Origin: Aphanomyces cochlioides
Lineage: Eukaryota; Oomycota; Saprolegniomycetes; Saprolegniales; Verrucalvaceae
Assembly: GCA_019828595.1 (NCBI GenBank)
Contig: JAHQRK010000008.1
Location: forward strand, 868,001-932,000
DNA length: 64,000 nucleotides
Direction of reading: 5' to 3'
Part shown: piece by piece, positions 11,021-22,540 of the stretch
Numbering within the stretch: the stretch's first letter is position 1
Layout: each line of letters starts with the position of its first letter
The notes under the pieces: generated by a model
Seen by the model: only the letters and a program-made list of their open reading frames with translations
Databases searched by the model: none
What the model was told of the DNA's origin: nothing
Program-made: the position numbers and the translations under genes

Positions 11021-12157
11021 TTAAAAAGTTAATCCACTGAACATAATTGCTACCAAGTCCATTCCATCTTCCTCCTCGATTCTAGCAGTCATCACTTGGC
11101 GACAAGAAGCGTTCCATTCAAGTTCATCAGTCCCTTCAAGTGTGTTTCTAAGAAATAAGTTAGGAAATAAACAGTTTTGTCTACCATCCAAAGTAATGAC
11201 AGGTTGGCAGTATTTTACCGCCCTTGCACTGAATCCCGACAAAAAGAAACTTCTGTGAAAATGGCCACCAAACGACTCCACTTTGACATAAGTTCCAGGA
11301 TTCGCACTTTTGATTTTTTCGAAGTAATTGTTCAATTTTTCAAATGAGACATCTAAACCACCATAAAGGGCGAAAACGAGTGTCATTTTCGCATTGCTTG
11401 CTGCCGATGACGATATATCAAGTCCGTAGGTCGACTTCACAAGCTGCATGATTTCCTTGCCCTTAATTGTTCGGGGATCGTGAGTTCCTGAGTCGAACAA
11501 TCTACGCCACAAATATTAGCACTTGAACAACGATGTAATGATCCACTGGCCCGTCTACCACATGTGCACTAACTATGACATCTTAACAACAGACAATTTA
11601 GTCAATTTGGCCTAAGCAGACACTTGACGGGTGAAATGAACAGACACTTGACGGGTCAAACGACCAGACACTTGATGGGCCAAATGACCAGACCCTTGAC
11701 GGGTTAATCGACCAGACACTTCAAGGGTCAAATAACCAGACATTTTACGGGTGGAATTGACAAACGGTAAACAGGCCAGTTGGACAGTGTGACGTACCAT
11801 CTCGTTGCGCAGCCCTTCATGGCGACGCATTGTTACTTCGTGGTTTAGAGTATGGTTGTGGGTCAGATCCATTGACGAAATGTACACAGACTTATCCACG
11901 TGAACCACCGCTCGCATATAGAAACAGCTCTTTTCTGTTCTGCAAGCCCAAGATCCACTTTTGTTGTTTCGATCCACCTGCTTGAGACTGAATCCATCAG
12001 ACAAGGCCAAATAATCCAGGCATTCTCGGAGATAAGCTAGAGAGCTGAAGTTGTACGAGGTTTTGGCGAAGATAAAATCACAGTCCTCGGTTGGAGGGAG
12101 TGTAAGCCCCAAGGACACGGCCATCTTAAGGTAGTCTTCTCCAACTGTTCGCTCCAT
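11021..12157 (-). pseudogene. Second MULE transposase remnant
   Basis: Two minus-strand frames face the same way. The upstream one (12157-11612) begins with a FAR1-like zinc-cluster pattern, WACRTEKSCFYMRAVV followed by LTHNHTLNHE, the type of DNA-binding head seen on MULE transposases. The downstream one (11512-11021) contains SARAVKYCQPVITLDG, equivalent to the CRPVI-x-LDG motif around the first catalytic Asp. The rest of the catalytic core and the SWIM finger are missing. The first frame ends in a run of eight-residue repeats encoded by a 24-bp tandem array. It is a truncated remnant, distinct from the 2.85-8.56 kb MULE. Confidence 0.6.
11619..11762 (-). repeat. Six-copy 24-bp in-frame tandem repeat
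   Basis: Six imperfect 24-bp units of the type GACACTTGACGGGTCAAA plus six bases run without a gap. Read on the minus strand they encode the eight-residue unit SGRLTRQV (variants SVHFTRQV, SGHLAHQV, SGYLTLEV). The divergence between units keeps the frame open. Confidence 0.85.
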
Positions 12158-12260
12158 TTCCCGCAGTATTTTTAACTTCAGTAGTACCTACCTCTTCACT
12201 CACCTTCCGGACATTTATCCGGATGTACTGTTTAAGGTAATTATTGCCGGATAATTTTAT

Positions 12261-12316
12261 TCCTTCATAACAGGATGATTCCAGGTCGAAAGAGTGTCAT
12301 TCCTGTTATGAAGGAA
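12261..12316. repeat. Inverted repeat with 16-bp perfect arms
   Basis: TTCCTTCATAACAGGA at 12261-12276 pairs exactly with TCCTGTTATGAAGGAA at 12301-12316 across a 24-base loop. TATCCGGAT-like words sit just to the left (about 12215-12225). From here to 12897 I see no supported gene. Confidence 0.7.
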
Positions 12317-14773
12317 TTGCTCGGCAAGAAATTGATGGAATAATCACCTATCAAGGGTTCGAACTTGACTTGAAGGGTTGAAAATACAGCAGTCCGCTAG
12401 TTTTCGCCTCATGCATTTTTCAAAATTTATATCAGGGTATTATGATTGGAAATATCATATTTCAAAGGTTTGGGCTATTAATATTGGGTACTGTAAAAAT
12501 AAATATTCCAAACAAAATTATATTATACAGGATATAAGTTTGGAGTGGGAGGCGAAAACTCGGGAACTGCTGTACATGAGGGGAAAGGACAGGAAACCCA
12601 TTTCAAACGCCTAAACCCCTCTCAAATGAAGTTTTTAGAAGAATCAATTTTGCCAGCCTAGCACTATTCACGACGACGTCAACCCACACCATCAAATGTT
12701 GAGTGTTCTCGCTTTAGTGTGCTGATAATAGGTACCTTGAGATACGTTTCGCATTCCTTACAAAGTTTTTCCATTATGGAGACTTTTTTCGCAGTTTTAC
12801 ATAGTTCTCCCTCGCAAATGGCCTTCGATGGACCTTCACTGACTTTCGATCGTCGTATTTGACCAATCAAGAATCAGTAGTTCAAGTTGTCCACTTAGAG
12901 CATCCCCACCGGTACCCACGAGATGTTAAACATCGAACCCCTTTTTCTGTTTGTCAGACCCTTTAACTTGAATAAAATATGCACATACAAATCATTGTAT
13001 AGCCATAAATCTAGTACACTGTATGGCTAGTTGTTGTACTATCTTCTTTATGTTTGCTTCGCGTCTGGATTGACAAGAGAGACAGATAGATGCCAAAACG
13101 ACTTGAAGCATTATGATGGTTCCTTACTTCAAGTGTTGCGTGAGGGGAAATTCATTCAACTCATTAAAAGTTGACATGCAACCCAGGCTTGCATCGTTCA
13201 TTAGCATCGATATCTTTACTTGAGAAAACATATATTACAATTTGGCGCGACAAGAGTTCATCATGTAGCTACTGATGCAGATGTATATATGCTGAGCCTA
13301 CGAGGTATTTGTAGATCTGCAATGGCTTTGACATCCTGTCAACTATAAGAATTTCATTTGATGGGGAAAGATTAATCAACGCAATCGACTATCTGGCGTA
13401 TTTGTTGGTGTATCTGACATAGACTGCTACGCGTTGTAATCAACCAATTCTGTGACTTGCGATTATTGATAGCAACCACGTCCATAATGTAAATCTATTC
13501 TATGTCAACTATAGTTTTGTTCTTACAGCAAGTCAATTGATTTCTCATGAGTCGCAATAAGCTTACTATAGAAAGACTTTGAACTCCACTGTAGGCACAA
13601 ATGCTCAACAACGATGCAGTAGAGTACGATTTAAATGCATCCAGAAAAATGGTCCGAACTTTCCGTGAGTATGGCAAACTGCTTGTCGAGTATTTTGAAG
13701 TAGAAAATACATTTATGGCTCGAATACTTTTCAAAGGAAAGCTGCTAGATTGCAGTTCGATAGGTTTGCTCGAGAAAATGCAATACATTTTAGTGCTACA
13801 AAACTGCAAAGTCTCCAGCCACTATTTCCACACGCTATGCCAGTAAGCTATTTGCAAAACAGAAATTGATACTGCGTCATAGTTGAACATTTGAACCTGC
13901 GCTGCATTTGAAAGTTGTTCTAAAGTAGTCATATGAATTGCTGTAAGAGCAATTGACATGAAGTAAATTGTGTTGTGGTCGTGATCGCCCGTATTATTCG
14001 CAAGTCACAAAACTAGTTGAGTAGAGCACTCAGCAGTCTTTGGCAAGTAGACCCACAACAACGACAGATAGTCGATTGCGTTTAATAATATTTCCCCGTC
14101 AAATTAATGAATGATCGTTGACAAGATATCAAGGAATTTCAGATCTACAAATATCTCACAGACTCAGTGTTAATATAGGCGCACCAGTAGCTTCATGATT
14201 AGCTTTGTAGTCTAGACCTCTACAGCAACGAAATGCTGTGTTTGTTCTCTCGAGTAGAGTTATCAATGCTAATCATGTAAGCTGTCGTATAGATCAAGTC
14301 GTATGAGCCTGCAACTGTGATTCAACCACCAAGAAAATGCAGGCTCCACCCTGCAAGCCTGGGTTGCATGTCAACATTTAATGAGTCGAATGAATTTTCC
14401 TCTCTCGCAACACTTCTACTTCCGGGAGTTAGACAAAAACGAATGACTCTGCTTTATTCTTCATGCTGTTTTTCATAGCGCCGTTTGCCTCCAAGCATTC
14501 ATAACAGAGTTGTCCAGTTTGTCCAGAGTTTCTTTTCAGCTCCAGTATAATGTTAAATATTCTAGCGTGCTTTCTACTCCCAAAGGAATCTTCGTAATGC
14601 TTCAAGTTATAGTACAACATTAATCGTAATTCGTCGAGAGAAATACAAATTTTAAGTATGAGAAATGTGAATCGCTGAGAGAACTCTCAGTATTTTCGTG
14701 CATCGGCCATTAAATTGATCCGAAATATATGATATTTTGTATTGCCTCACTATTGGAGATATCTTGTCGAATT

Positions 14774-14791
14774 TGCTGAGGATAGCCTCAG
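14774..14791. repeat. Short hairpin GCTGAGG/CCTCAGC
   Basis: GCTGAGG, four bases, CCTCAGC form a perfect 7-bp stem in the unpaired part of the foldback element. No function is evident. Confidence 0.5.
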
Positions 14792-16097
14792 CAATAGGGT
14801 GGGCCTATAGAGTAACTAAAAATTCAAAAAATGCACCCAATCATGCCAAAAACAAATCATAACGTTATCATTTATAGGATCGCATGCTCTACTATGCATA
14901 CGGAGTAGGCATTGGAGACAATGAAGCATTCACCATGTTCACTAGTAAGACGTATCTACAACACTAAGTAGCCTATACATTGACTAGCTGCAATTTTGTG
15001 GATTTTATATCGAAATTCCACCTCGCTAAGCCGAGAAAGCCTCCATCATGTTGACCCATTGTAGCTGAAAAAGTGCAAATACTATGAGCACTAACTCCAG
15101 TTTGAAGCTATAGTTTGGAATTTCATTTGTATCGTCTGTTCAAATGATAACAGGATATAAAATGATGTCTATGTGTGAAACTTCTATTGCTCTGCTGTAA
15201 AAACAAGGCACGCTTTGACAGTATCGCGCCACGACTGTCTCAAACTGTGTCTTGTACACGAGATTTCAAATCAGCATGATCATTCTTGCAAATGTCATGT
15301 TCAGAGGGAGTTGTAGATTAGTGAGACATTAAACTTTTACTATGCATTATGTATGTCTGGGCAAAGCAAACGTTCATCTCTGTCGTTGTCATCACTTGAA
15401 AGTCTAGCTACATAGTGATATTAAACGCCATGCGTATTGCATGAGCGCTACGAACTCTTTTGCTATTTGCAAGCGATGGAGGCTTGGCGACAACTCTGAA
15501 AATCACAAAGTCGATTACATTTGTCCAATCAAACGTATTCAATAAAATAATTGGTCAAAATTTACAAGCCGAGATTCCTCTCAGCAAATTCCGATAACAA
15601 GTCAACTAGCCATACTAGATTTATGGTTATACAATGATTTGTATGTGCATAATTTAGTCAAGTTAAAGGGTCTGACAAACAGAAAAAGGGGTCCGATGTT
15701 TAACATCTCCCCGCTAAAACGCTAATTTACAGTTAACGTTAGCTACTATTAGCGCTTTTGCGTGAATTACTCACACGAGTTTTCCCAGCGGAGGAACCAC
15801 GCTATCACTACACTTGCTGATATTCACCAATCAACACTCGATAAAGCCCATTTTCTTGCCAATCAGATCTTTGTTGCAATGTCAACTACTGTATCCCTAC
15901 CTTCCACCATGCCATTTATGCCCAACAAAGACAGCAAAGACGGCCATGTAAACTAAGCGATAGACGAAAGTATAGTCATCTACATCATAGTTCATTGCTA
16001 CAGAAGTCTATATAATGCAGATTGCTGGCTTTTTGTTTCATTCCGCTTCGAATTTGGAGTCAAATCAACTCGCCCGAAAATAGCGTATTCTATTGCA

Positions 16098-16146
16098 CAC
16101 GCTAGATGACACGCTAAATATAGCGTGCCAAGTGTCATCTAGCGTG
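16098..16146. repeat. Hairpin with 15-bp perfect arms inside foldback element
   Basis: CACGCTAGATGACAC at 16098-16112 pairs with GTGTCATCTAGCGTG at 16132-16146, with CGCTAAATATAGCG also self-complementary between them. This AGCGT-rich block exists only in the right arm of the large element and may be a nested miniature element. Confidence 0.65.
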
Positions 16147-16234
16147 TCAAGTGTGCCAATAGCGTCACCGGTGGGAAATTCAAAACGCTAAATTTGTGAA
16201 ATTTAGCGTGATAGCGTATCCGGTGGGGATGCTC

Positions 16235-17626
16235 TTAGTGACGACCTGCACATCAAGTCTCAACACATGAGGTTCAACTTGATTTACTCGACATCCTTCA
16301 AAGTGTTCACAGATTTGCACAGAAGAACAATGGTGACTCACATGCAAAGACTCTCTGCTGCACGCTCTACGTGACAGAAACGTTACTGTCTACCATGGGC
16401 AACAGGAGGTTCAAGGTCCTGCTTGAACCTCACCTTGTCACACGAACTTAGAGCTCTCATAAAGATAATAAATACTTGGCGGTAAAAATATTTGATGTAG
16501 TAGGATATCGAGTTATAAGAATTTAAGCTAACCGAATGAACCTCGGAAGAGGTTTGAGGGTCTTGTCAAATGGCTACTGATAGTTTCTTTGTGGTCGCAA
16601 GGCACAACATGGCAAGTAATGAAAGTAATAGTCCAAAATCTTGGAGTAGAAGAATTACCATGCTCTAACGCAAAAAATACCTACGACCCAAGACTTGAAT
16701 GATTTCATTTGTAGTATTGTTTTTCACAAAAAAATTTCGTTAATGCATTTTGCGTAAGTGGAGCAATTCGTCCGAAAACAGTTGTAGTAGCACGAATACA
16801 GTATCAAATTTTGTATCCCAAGAGCCCAAAGCAAGCGTGGAAAGCTCTTCGACGATGGTTAATTCAAATTTCAGGAAAATCGACCTCGAAGCATTAAGCA
16901 TCTATCCATCCTCCAAGTAGGCATATTTGCTTACCGCGGCTGGCAAATTTCATTTGCGGGGTGTCCTTTGATGAGTTTCGCATCTCGACAATGCAAGTGT
17001 CCACCTCTTTATGTTTTTGTAACTGTTCAGGTACAGTATTCCTTCCCGCGAGACATTTGGTGGATCCATACTTACGGTATGCAGAAATGCGGGTGACTCG
17101 CTTCTGTGCTTCTGCGTGGCAATATTCTACTTTGATTGACCACGTTATGTATCCTAAGCGACTGTTCAACACCAGGGTCACAGCAGTGAGTTTTATCGGT
17201 GCAGGGCTTCACTCACTACAATCTCAACTTTCCACCCATCAAATACAGTAGTTTTTGCAGCAAGCACGTAGGTAACGGTAAAAAGTAGCCATATGGCATG
17301 CTACATGTTGTAGGCTACAACTCGTAGCCCCATCAAGGAGCTTCAGTCATTCAAACAGATAGTAAATTTGTATGCCTTCACCATGCCATGAAAACTTTAT
17401 TCGTTGGCAAGCTGAATTGCGTTGATAATAGAATGGACCCTATACGAGTCGTATCAGATGCAAAATTTATAACCATGAATAGAAAGTATAGGCTGTAAGA
17501 CCTCACCGTTAGTGGAAACTGATTGACGAGTCCATTTCAATTCGATGTTGCTAAGAGAGTTTTGAAAATAATTTTTCCTTTGCATGGTGAGAAGTTTGAA
17601 CTTACTTTTCTCATAAAATCAATAGT
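16235..17626. other. Non-coding region upstream of the NRPS
   Basis: Open frames at 16894-17251 exist on both strands but show no motif, splice structure or start context that I can support. If the NRPS has distal regulatory sequence it should lie here, but I recognise no site. Confidence 0.4.
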
Positions 17627-17636
17627 GTAATGGCAG

Positions 17637-17909
17637 GGAAGTGATAAAGGCACCACCCCAGGAGGTTAGCGGCACCACCCCGGTACTTAAATAAGGAAAT
17701 GTTTAGGGTAAATCTCCTCAGGGTATGCCCGTGCCAGCTGAAACTGCGCCGCCAAGCAGCTCCTGAGCCTGGCACGTCCTTCGCCACGGCAGAGCAGTAT
17801 GTACGTCTACCCTGTTCAACTACAACGCATTCTTGTTTAGGCTCCTAGGCACACAAAAGCAACATATGTTTCTTATTTAAGTACCGGGGTGGTGCCTTTA
17901 TCCGTCCCC
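17637..17909. mobile_element. 273-bp MITE with 10-bp target duplication, in the NRPS promoter
   Basis: GTAATGGCAG occurs at 17627-17636 and again at 17910-17919, directly flanking a 273-bp element. Its ends share GATAAAGGCACCACCCC (17643-17659) inverted at 17886-17902, and CGGTACTTAAATAAG also recurs inverted further in. A 9-10 bp duplication is characteristic of Mutator-type insertion. The element ends 74 bp before the NRPS ATG, so it sits in the proximal promoter or 5' leader. Confidence 0.8.
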
Positions 17910-17950
17910 GTAATGGCAGTACCGTAATCTCTTTACCACATCAGGAAAAA

Positions 17951-17967
17951 CATCATTTGGGTTTGCG
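17951..17967 (+). promoter_or_regulatory. Candidate oomycete initiator-like site
   Basis: CATCATTTGGGTTTGCG lies 17-33 bases upstream of the NRPS ATG. It resembles the oomycete initiator pattern TCATTYY followed by a TTTG-type flanking box. The resemblance is loose and no transcription start is known. Confidence 0.3.
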
Positions 17968-17983
17968 ACAACTGACAACCACA

Positions 17984-20900
17984 ATGGATCCTTCCGCAGC
18001 ATCCGCCGCGACAAGCGTAGTGGATTCCCTGATGCTCAGAAGCAAGCCATCCGCAGCCCTCGATTCGGATACAACAATGAACATTATTTCTCATTGGCAA
18101 GGACGACATCCCCGAACCGAGACTTCCTTTTCGGTATACTACGTATCGCACTCGCAATCCTCCAGCATCCTCTCCCCTACGTCAGAAGCGCAGCAGCAGG
18201 TTGCCACGATCGATGACGATATTTCATTTGATGCGATCGCTGCTGCTTTTCAAGAGGTTGCCAAACAACGAGATATTCTTCGAACAACTTTTCTTCAAAC
18301 GCCTGATGGAGTCGTTCAGGTTATCAGGGTGGAGAAAACGCCACGACTTGGTCAAGGCATGTCCGTAGTGGTGTCGTCCATTGACCAATTTCTCGAAGTT
18401 GATCGGGCAAGTGGATTCAAACTTGGAGATGAATATTTTTCTCGCCTGACGGTTGTCATTACTCCTCAAGAAAAGAGACGTCTTGTTTTCACGACTCACA
18501 CAGCTCTGTGTGACTCCGAATCTGCTGCATGGATTTTAACTGACCTTTTGCATGCCGCTCGAGGAGAACCGCTCATTGATCGCTCATCTTACCAGCAAGT
18601 CGTTGATTGCATTCTTAGCCATAACGCTGAATCAAGCAAGGCCTTCTGGCAAACTTACATGGCTGACCTCAAAGCCGAAGCACTTCCGTCGATGGCTGCA
18701 TTCAATTTCAATAGTGCAACTTCGGATGTTTGCGCCTTTCCGCTTGCCATGCCTTTATCAGTTTCTGCGGCAGATCTAGTAGAGCGAGCTCAATTAATTG
18801 GAACAACTGCAGAAGTGCTGGTGAAACTTGCGTGGGCCACAACCCTGCGCAAGTACACTCGGACAAATGACACTCTGTTTTACCAAAGAGTTTCAAACCG
18901 AGCGCTTCCAATTCCAAGTGCAAACAGGTGAGCGGTCAGCTGTTGAAACTAAATATTCTAACTTTTGTAGGGCTGTCGGACCGTTTACTAGTACCGTTCC
19001 ATGTCGCATTCAGTTCGATGAATCATTCGACATTCGCGAGATGATTAGAACTGTCCACGATCAGCATGTCACCCTTGCTTCTCATGCTCATTCGATTGGA
19101 ACCGCTTTTCACGATTCTTTTGATACTGAAGCCGGTTTATTAGATACACTGTTCGAATTTGAATCCGTCTCGTCTCCATTGTCTGGAGTTGATGTACGTG
19201 TTCACTCGAATGATTATGCCTTCGAGTTACGTGTTGCTGCCGCGGATTCTGTTGTGAGCTGCAAATTTGATCCACAACGAATGCCCCGAAAACAAGCCAG
19301 CTTCGTGCTCAACGAATTTAATTTTACATTGAAGCTTCTGCTGGACACCGTTGTTGCTACTCGAGATATCTCCAGTCTCTGGCAGGTGTCACCAGAGCAA
19401 GAAGAGGCAATCCAACTGATGTGTCGTGGATCAACCGAGCCTCTTCCCTTCGATTTGCTGCACCATGCTTTTGAACGCCAAGTTTTAATTCGTCCCAAAG
19501 CTTGTGCAGTTGAGTTTGAAGAGAAACGACTGACGTACGCGGAGCTGAACGCTCACGCCAATACCATCGCAAATCGGCTGGCGTCCATCGGTGTCCAAGC
19601 CAACTCCCGCGTTGCCGTTATAATGGAGCGCTCTTTAGAATTCACTCTTGGTATGGTTGCGGTACTCAAAGCTGGCGGATCTATCATGCCCTTGGATGCC
19701 ACATTCCCGCCGAATCGATTGACCTATATGTTGAAAGATGCAGGTGCGGTGGCAATCTTGACAGCGCAACCTTACCACAACACCATGGAGAGCTTGGGTC
19801 TCTCTATTCCAATCCTAACCGTGAATGTGGTGGAGCTGACAAGTAACCCTGAATCCTATCGTCCAAGCCACGCGACCAATGCCGATGACGAAGCTTACAT
19901 TGTCTACACGTCAGGTTCAACAGGCAAGCCGAAGGGTGTCCCTGTTCTGCACAAAAGTGCTGTAAATACAGCTGAGTGCAGTAATTTGTTGTTCCCCACC
20001 GAGGGTCATCGTGTTTTACAGTTTTTGGCTATCGGATTCGACATGTGCCAATGGGACACCTGGGTAACACTTTCTTATGGCGGAACGCTTGTGCTTCGCA
20101 CCATTGATGCCTTTGAGTCTTTGGCCAAGGTTGACATGGTGATGCTCGTTCCAACAGTATTGTCTCTTGTGGGCCATCCACGAGAGTTTCCCAACCTCCA
20201 GTATGTTGCGGTGAGTGGCGAACCCATGCCAGCACCTTTGGCGGAACTGTGGTCAAATTACGTCACCTTTATTGAGGGTTATGGACCGACAGAAACGTGC
20301 CAGATTACCCATTTCGAAGTAGTAGTTCCAGGTCAACGTAAAACGCTTGGCTTTCCCTTCAAAAATGTGACGTGTTATGTGCTGGACGAACAGAAACGCA
20401 TTGTTCCGATGGGAGCTGTGGGTGAAATCTATTTGGGTGGAGTATGTGTGTCTCCATTTTACGTGAATTTACCCGAGCAAACAGCTGAACGCTTTGTTGA
20501 TGATCCATTTGAAGGTGGCATTATGTTTCGATCTGGTGACATGGGCCGCCTGCTTCCGAATGGAAAGCTGGATATTGCAGGACGCGTGGACAATCAAGTC
20601 AAAGTGAAGGGATATCGTATCGAACTGGACGAAGTATCGCAAGCAATGAAGCAACACCCAGATGTGTTGGTCGCAGTTGCTTTAGTCAAGAATAAAAACC
20701 TTGTCGGATACTACTCTCCATCGTCCGTAAATGTTGACGCCATTCGTGACGTCGTCGCACGTCAGCTCCCTGCTTATATGATTCCAGCAGTTTTTGTTGG
20801 ACTGGATTCCATGCCTCAAAACTCCAATGGTAAAGTAGACAAAAAAGCTTTGGAAGCAATCGATGTTCAGTTGAAAGTCAAAAGCTTGGCGACAGACGTG

Positions 20901-22540
20901 GAGACTCGTATGGCTCAAGTTTGGGCAGAAGTTTTGGGAATCAGTATCGATGATATAGGCCGCGACTCGTCGTTTTACGCTTTGGGAGGTGATTCCATAT
21001 CAGCCATTCGATTGGTGTCGAAAGCAAAGAGCGCTGGTTTCGTGCTCACAACAGTCCAAGTATTGAAAACTCCTGTGTTTCTGAATATGGTGTCAGCTGC
21101 CAAGTTTATTGATACTCAAACGTCAGCCAAGCGTGAGAGAATAGAAGTGTTCGGCAATGTGCCATTAACTCCCATCCAACACTATAATTTCTCGCACGAA
21201 TGGAATAATATTCATCACTGGAATCAATCAATCACAGTAAAGATGCGAAGGCAGCTGAAACAACAAGAATTAGAAGATGCTCTGAGGGCTTTGGAAAACC
21301 ATCACGACATGCTTCGTGCGCGTTTTCAACATTCTAATGAAACCGGATGGTCCCAATTTATTCTAAAAGAGCACGATACCGGGCGCCCTAACGTATCTTT
21401 TCTGAATTTGGAGTGCATGGATGATTTGGACGTGCAGATTTTGGCCCAAGAAAAATCCTTAAATCTTATCAACGGCCCTGTGTGCGCAGCGACAGTTTTC
21501 CAAACCGTGGATAATGTCCAGCTCTTGCATTTGACCATTCATCATTTACTCGTGGATCTCGTTTCGTACCGAATTCTTATTAATGATTTGCAAGCCTTAC
21601 TTGAGGGTAAACAACTCGACGAGAAATCTATGTCATTCAAGGAATGGTCCGAGCAACTATCGAATCAGTCGTCACAGTGGGATCCTGCTTTGTGGGACGA
21701 ATACATGTATGACGACGAAACACCAACGACACCCAGGTAATTTTACGTGCAGAATGATGTATAAATTAATCCTTCCGTGGTAGAACTGCAAAAGTCAGTG
21801 CAAAAGGCATTCTTGATGAGCATGTATCTTCGAAACTATCTGCTGCAAATCACCCGTACGGAACAAATGTCCAAGATTTGGCTTTGGCCGCGTTGACGCT
21901 CACTTATGCACAACTCAAGCAAGAAAAAGGTTCAATTGAAGGCTATTGTTTTCCATTGATGCTTGAGGGTCACGGTCGTGAGCCATGGCATGCCGATTTG
22001 GACATATCAAATACAATCGGATGGTTTACAAGCATTTACCCAATCGTTTTTACGGCAACAATGGATATTGATCGGCTTCTACGGCAAGTGAAACAAAAAC
22101 TTCGTTCCGTGCCGCATGGAGGGATTTCTTATGGCGCGATAAAATACTTGGCCCCAATGACAGATGCTACACGTTCTATCAAGTGCCATCGCAGACACAA
22201 TATCATGTTTAATTATGCCGGCTTGTTTCAGGAAATGAACTCGGCGAACAGTCTGTTTGATGTAATGGATGTCGTGAAAGACGTCTTGGGAGAGGACGAG
22301 CCCGACTTTTCGGCTGAAAACATTTTTCTATATCACAAAAATAATAATCTTGTGATCGAGGTAAGTTTGAACGACAATGTTCTGTCAGCAGCCCAAGTTC
22401 AAAGCATGGTTGACTTGTGGGTCGAATGGATGGCAAAAATTGTAGATTATTGTCTTGACACAAAAACCGTTGGTGGTCGCATACTTTCGGATGTGCCACT
22501 GCTAGCGTACAACGAAACATTGCAAAATGCTGAAGCTGAA
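17984..22540 (+). other. NRPS module 1: degenerate C, A1, T1, E1
   Basis: This would be the loading module. The first condensation domain (to about 19390) has THTALCDS where HHxxxDG is expected, so the catalytic second His is Thr and the Gly is Ser. It probably does not condense. A1 (about 19430-20860) has YTSGSTGKPKGV, FDMCQWDTW, GYGPTE and NGKVDKKAL. The pocket residues I read are D-M-W-M-A-S-G-Q-I-K. T1 has LGGDSIS near 20983. E1 (about 21150-22540) has IHHLLVDLVSYRIL, EGHGRE, IGWFTSIYP and FNYAG, all epimerase signatures, so residue 1 should be D. Confidence 0.85.

Larger units (their letters stand above)
12898..16234. mobile_element. Large foldback DNA element with TTA target duplication
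   Basis: The end GAGCATCCCCACCGG at 12898-12912 recurs in exact inverted form at 16220-16234, and both are flanked by TTA, a three-base duplication typical of PIF/Harbinger-type insertion. Inside, several long segments pair with each other in inverted order: 12921-13033 with 15601-15708, 13131-13193 with 14352-14415, and about 13262-13440 with about 14030-14196. There is no transposase. The right arm carries an extra segment (15709-16219) rich in AGCGT and CGCTA words. The superfamily assignment rests only on end sequence and duplication length. Confidence 0.7.

Noticed and set aside
11619..11762. CRISPR array
   Set aside because: The 24-bp units are contiguous without spacers and encode an in-frame peptide repeat; the host appears eukaryotic.
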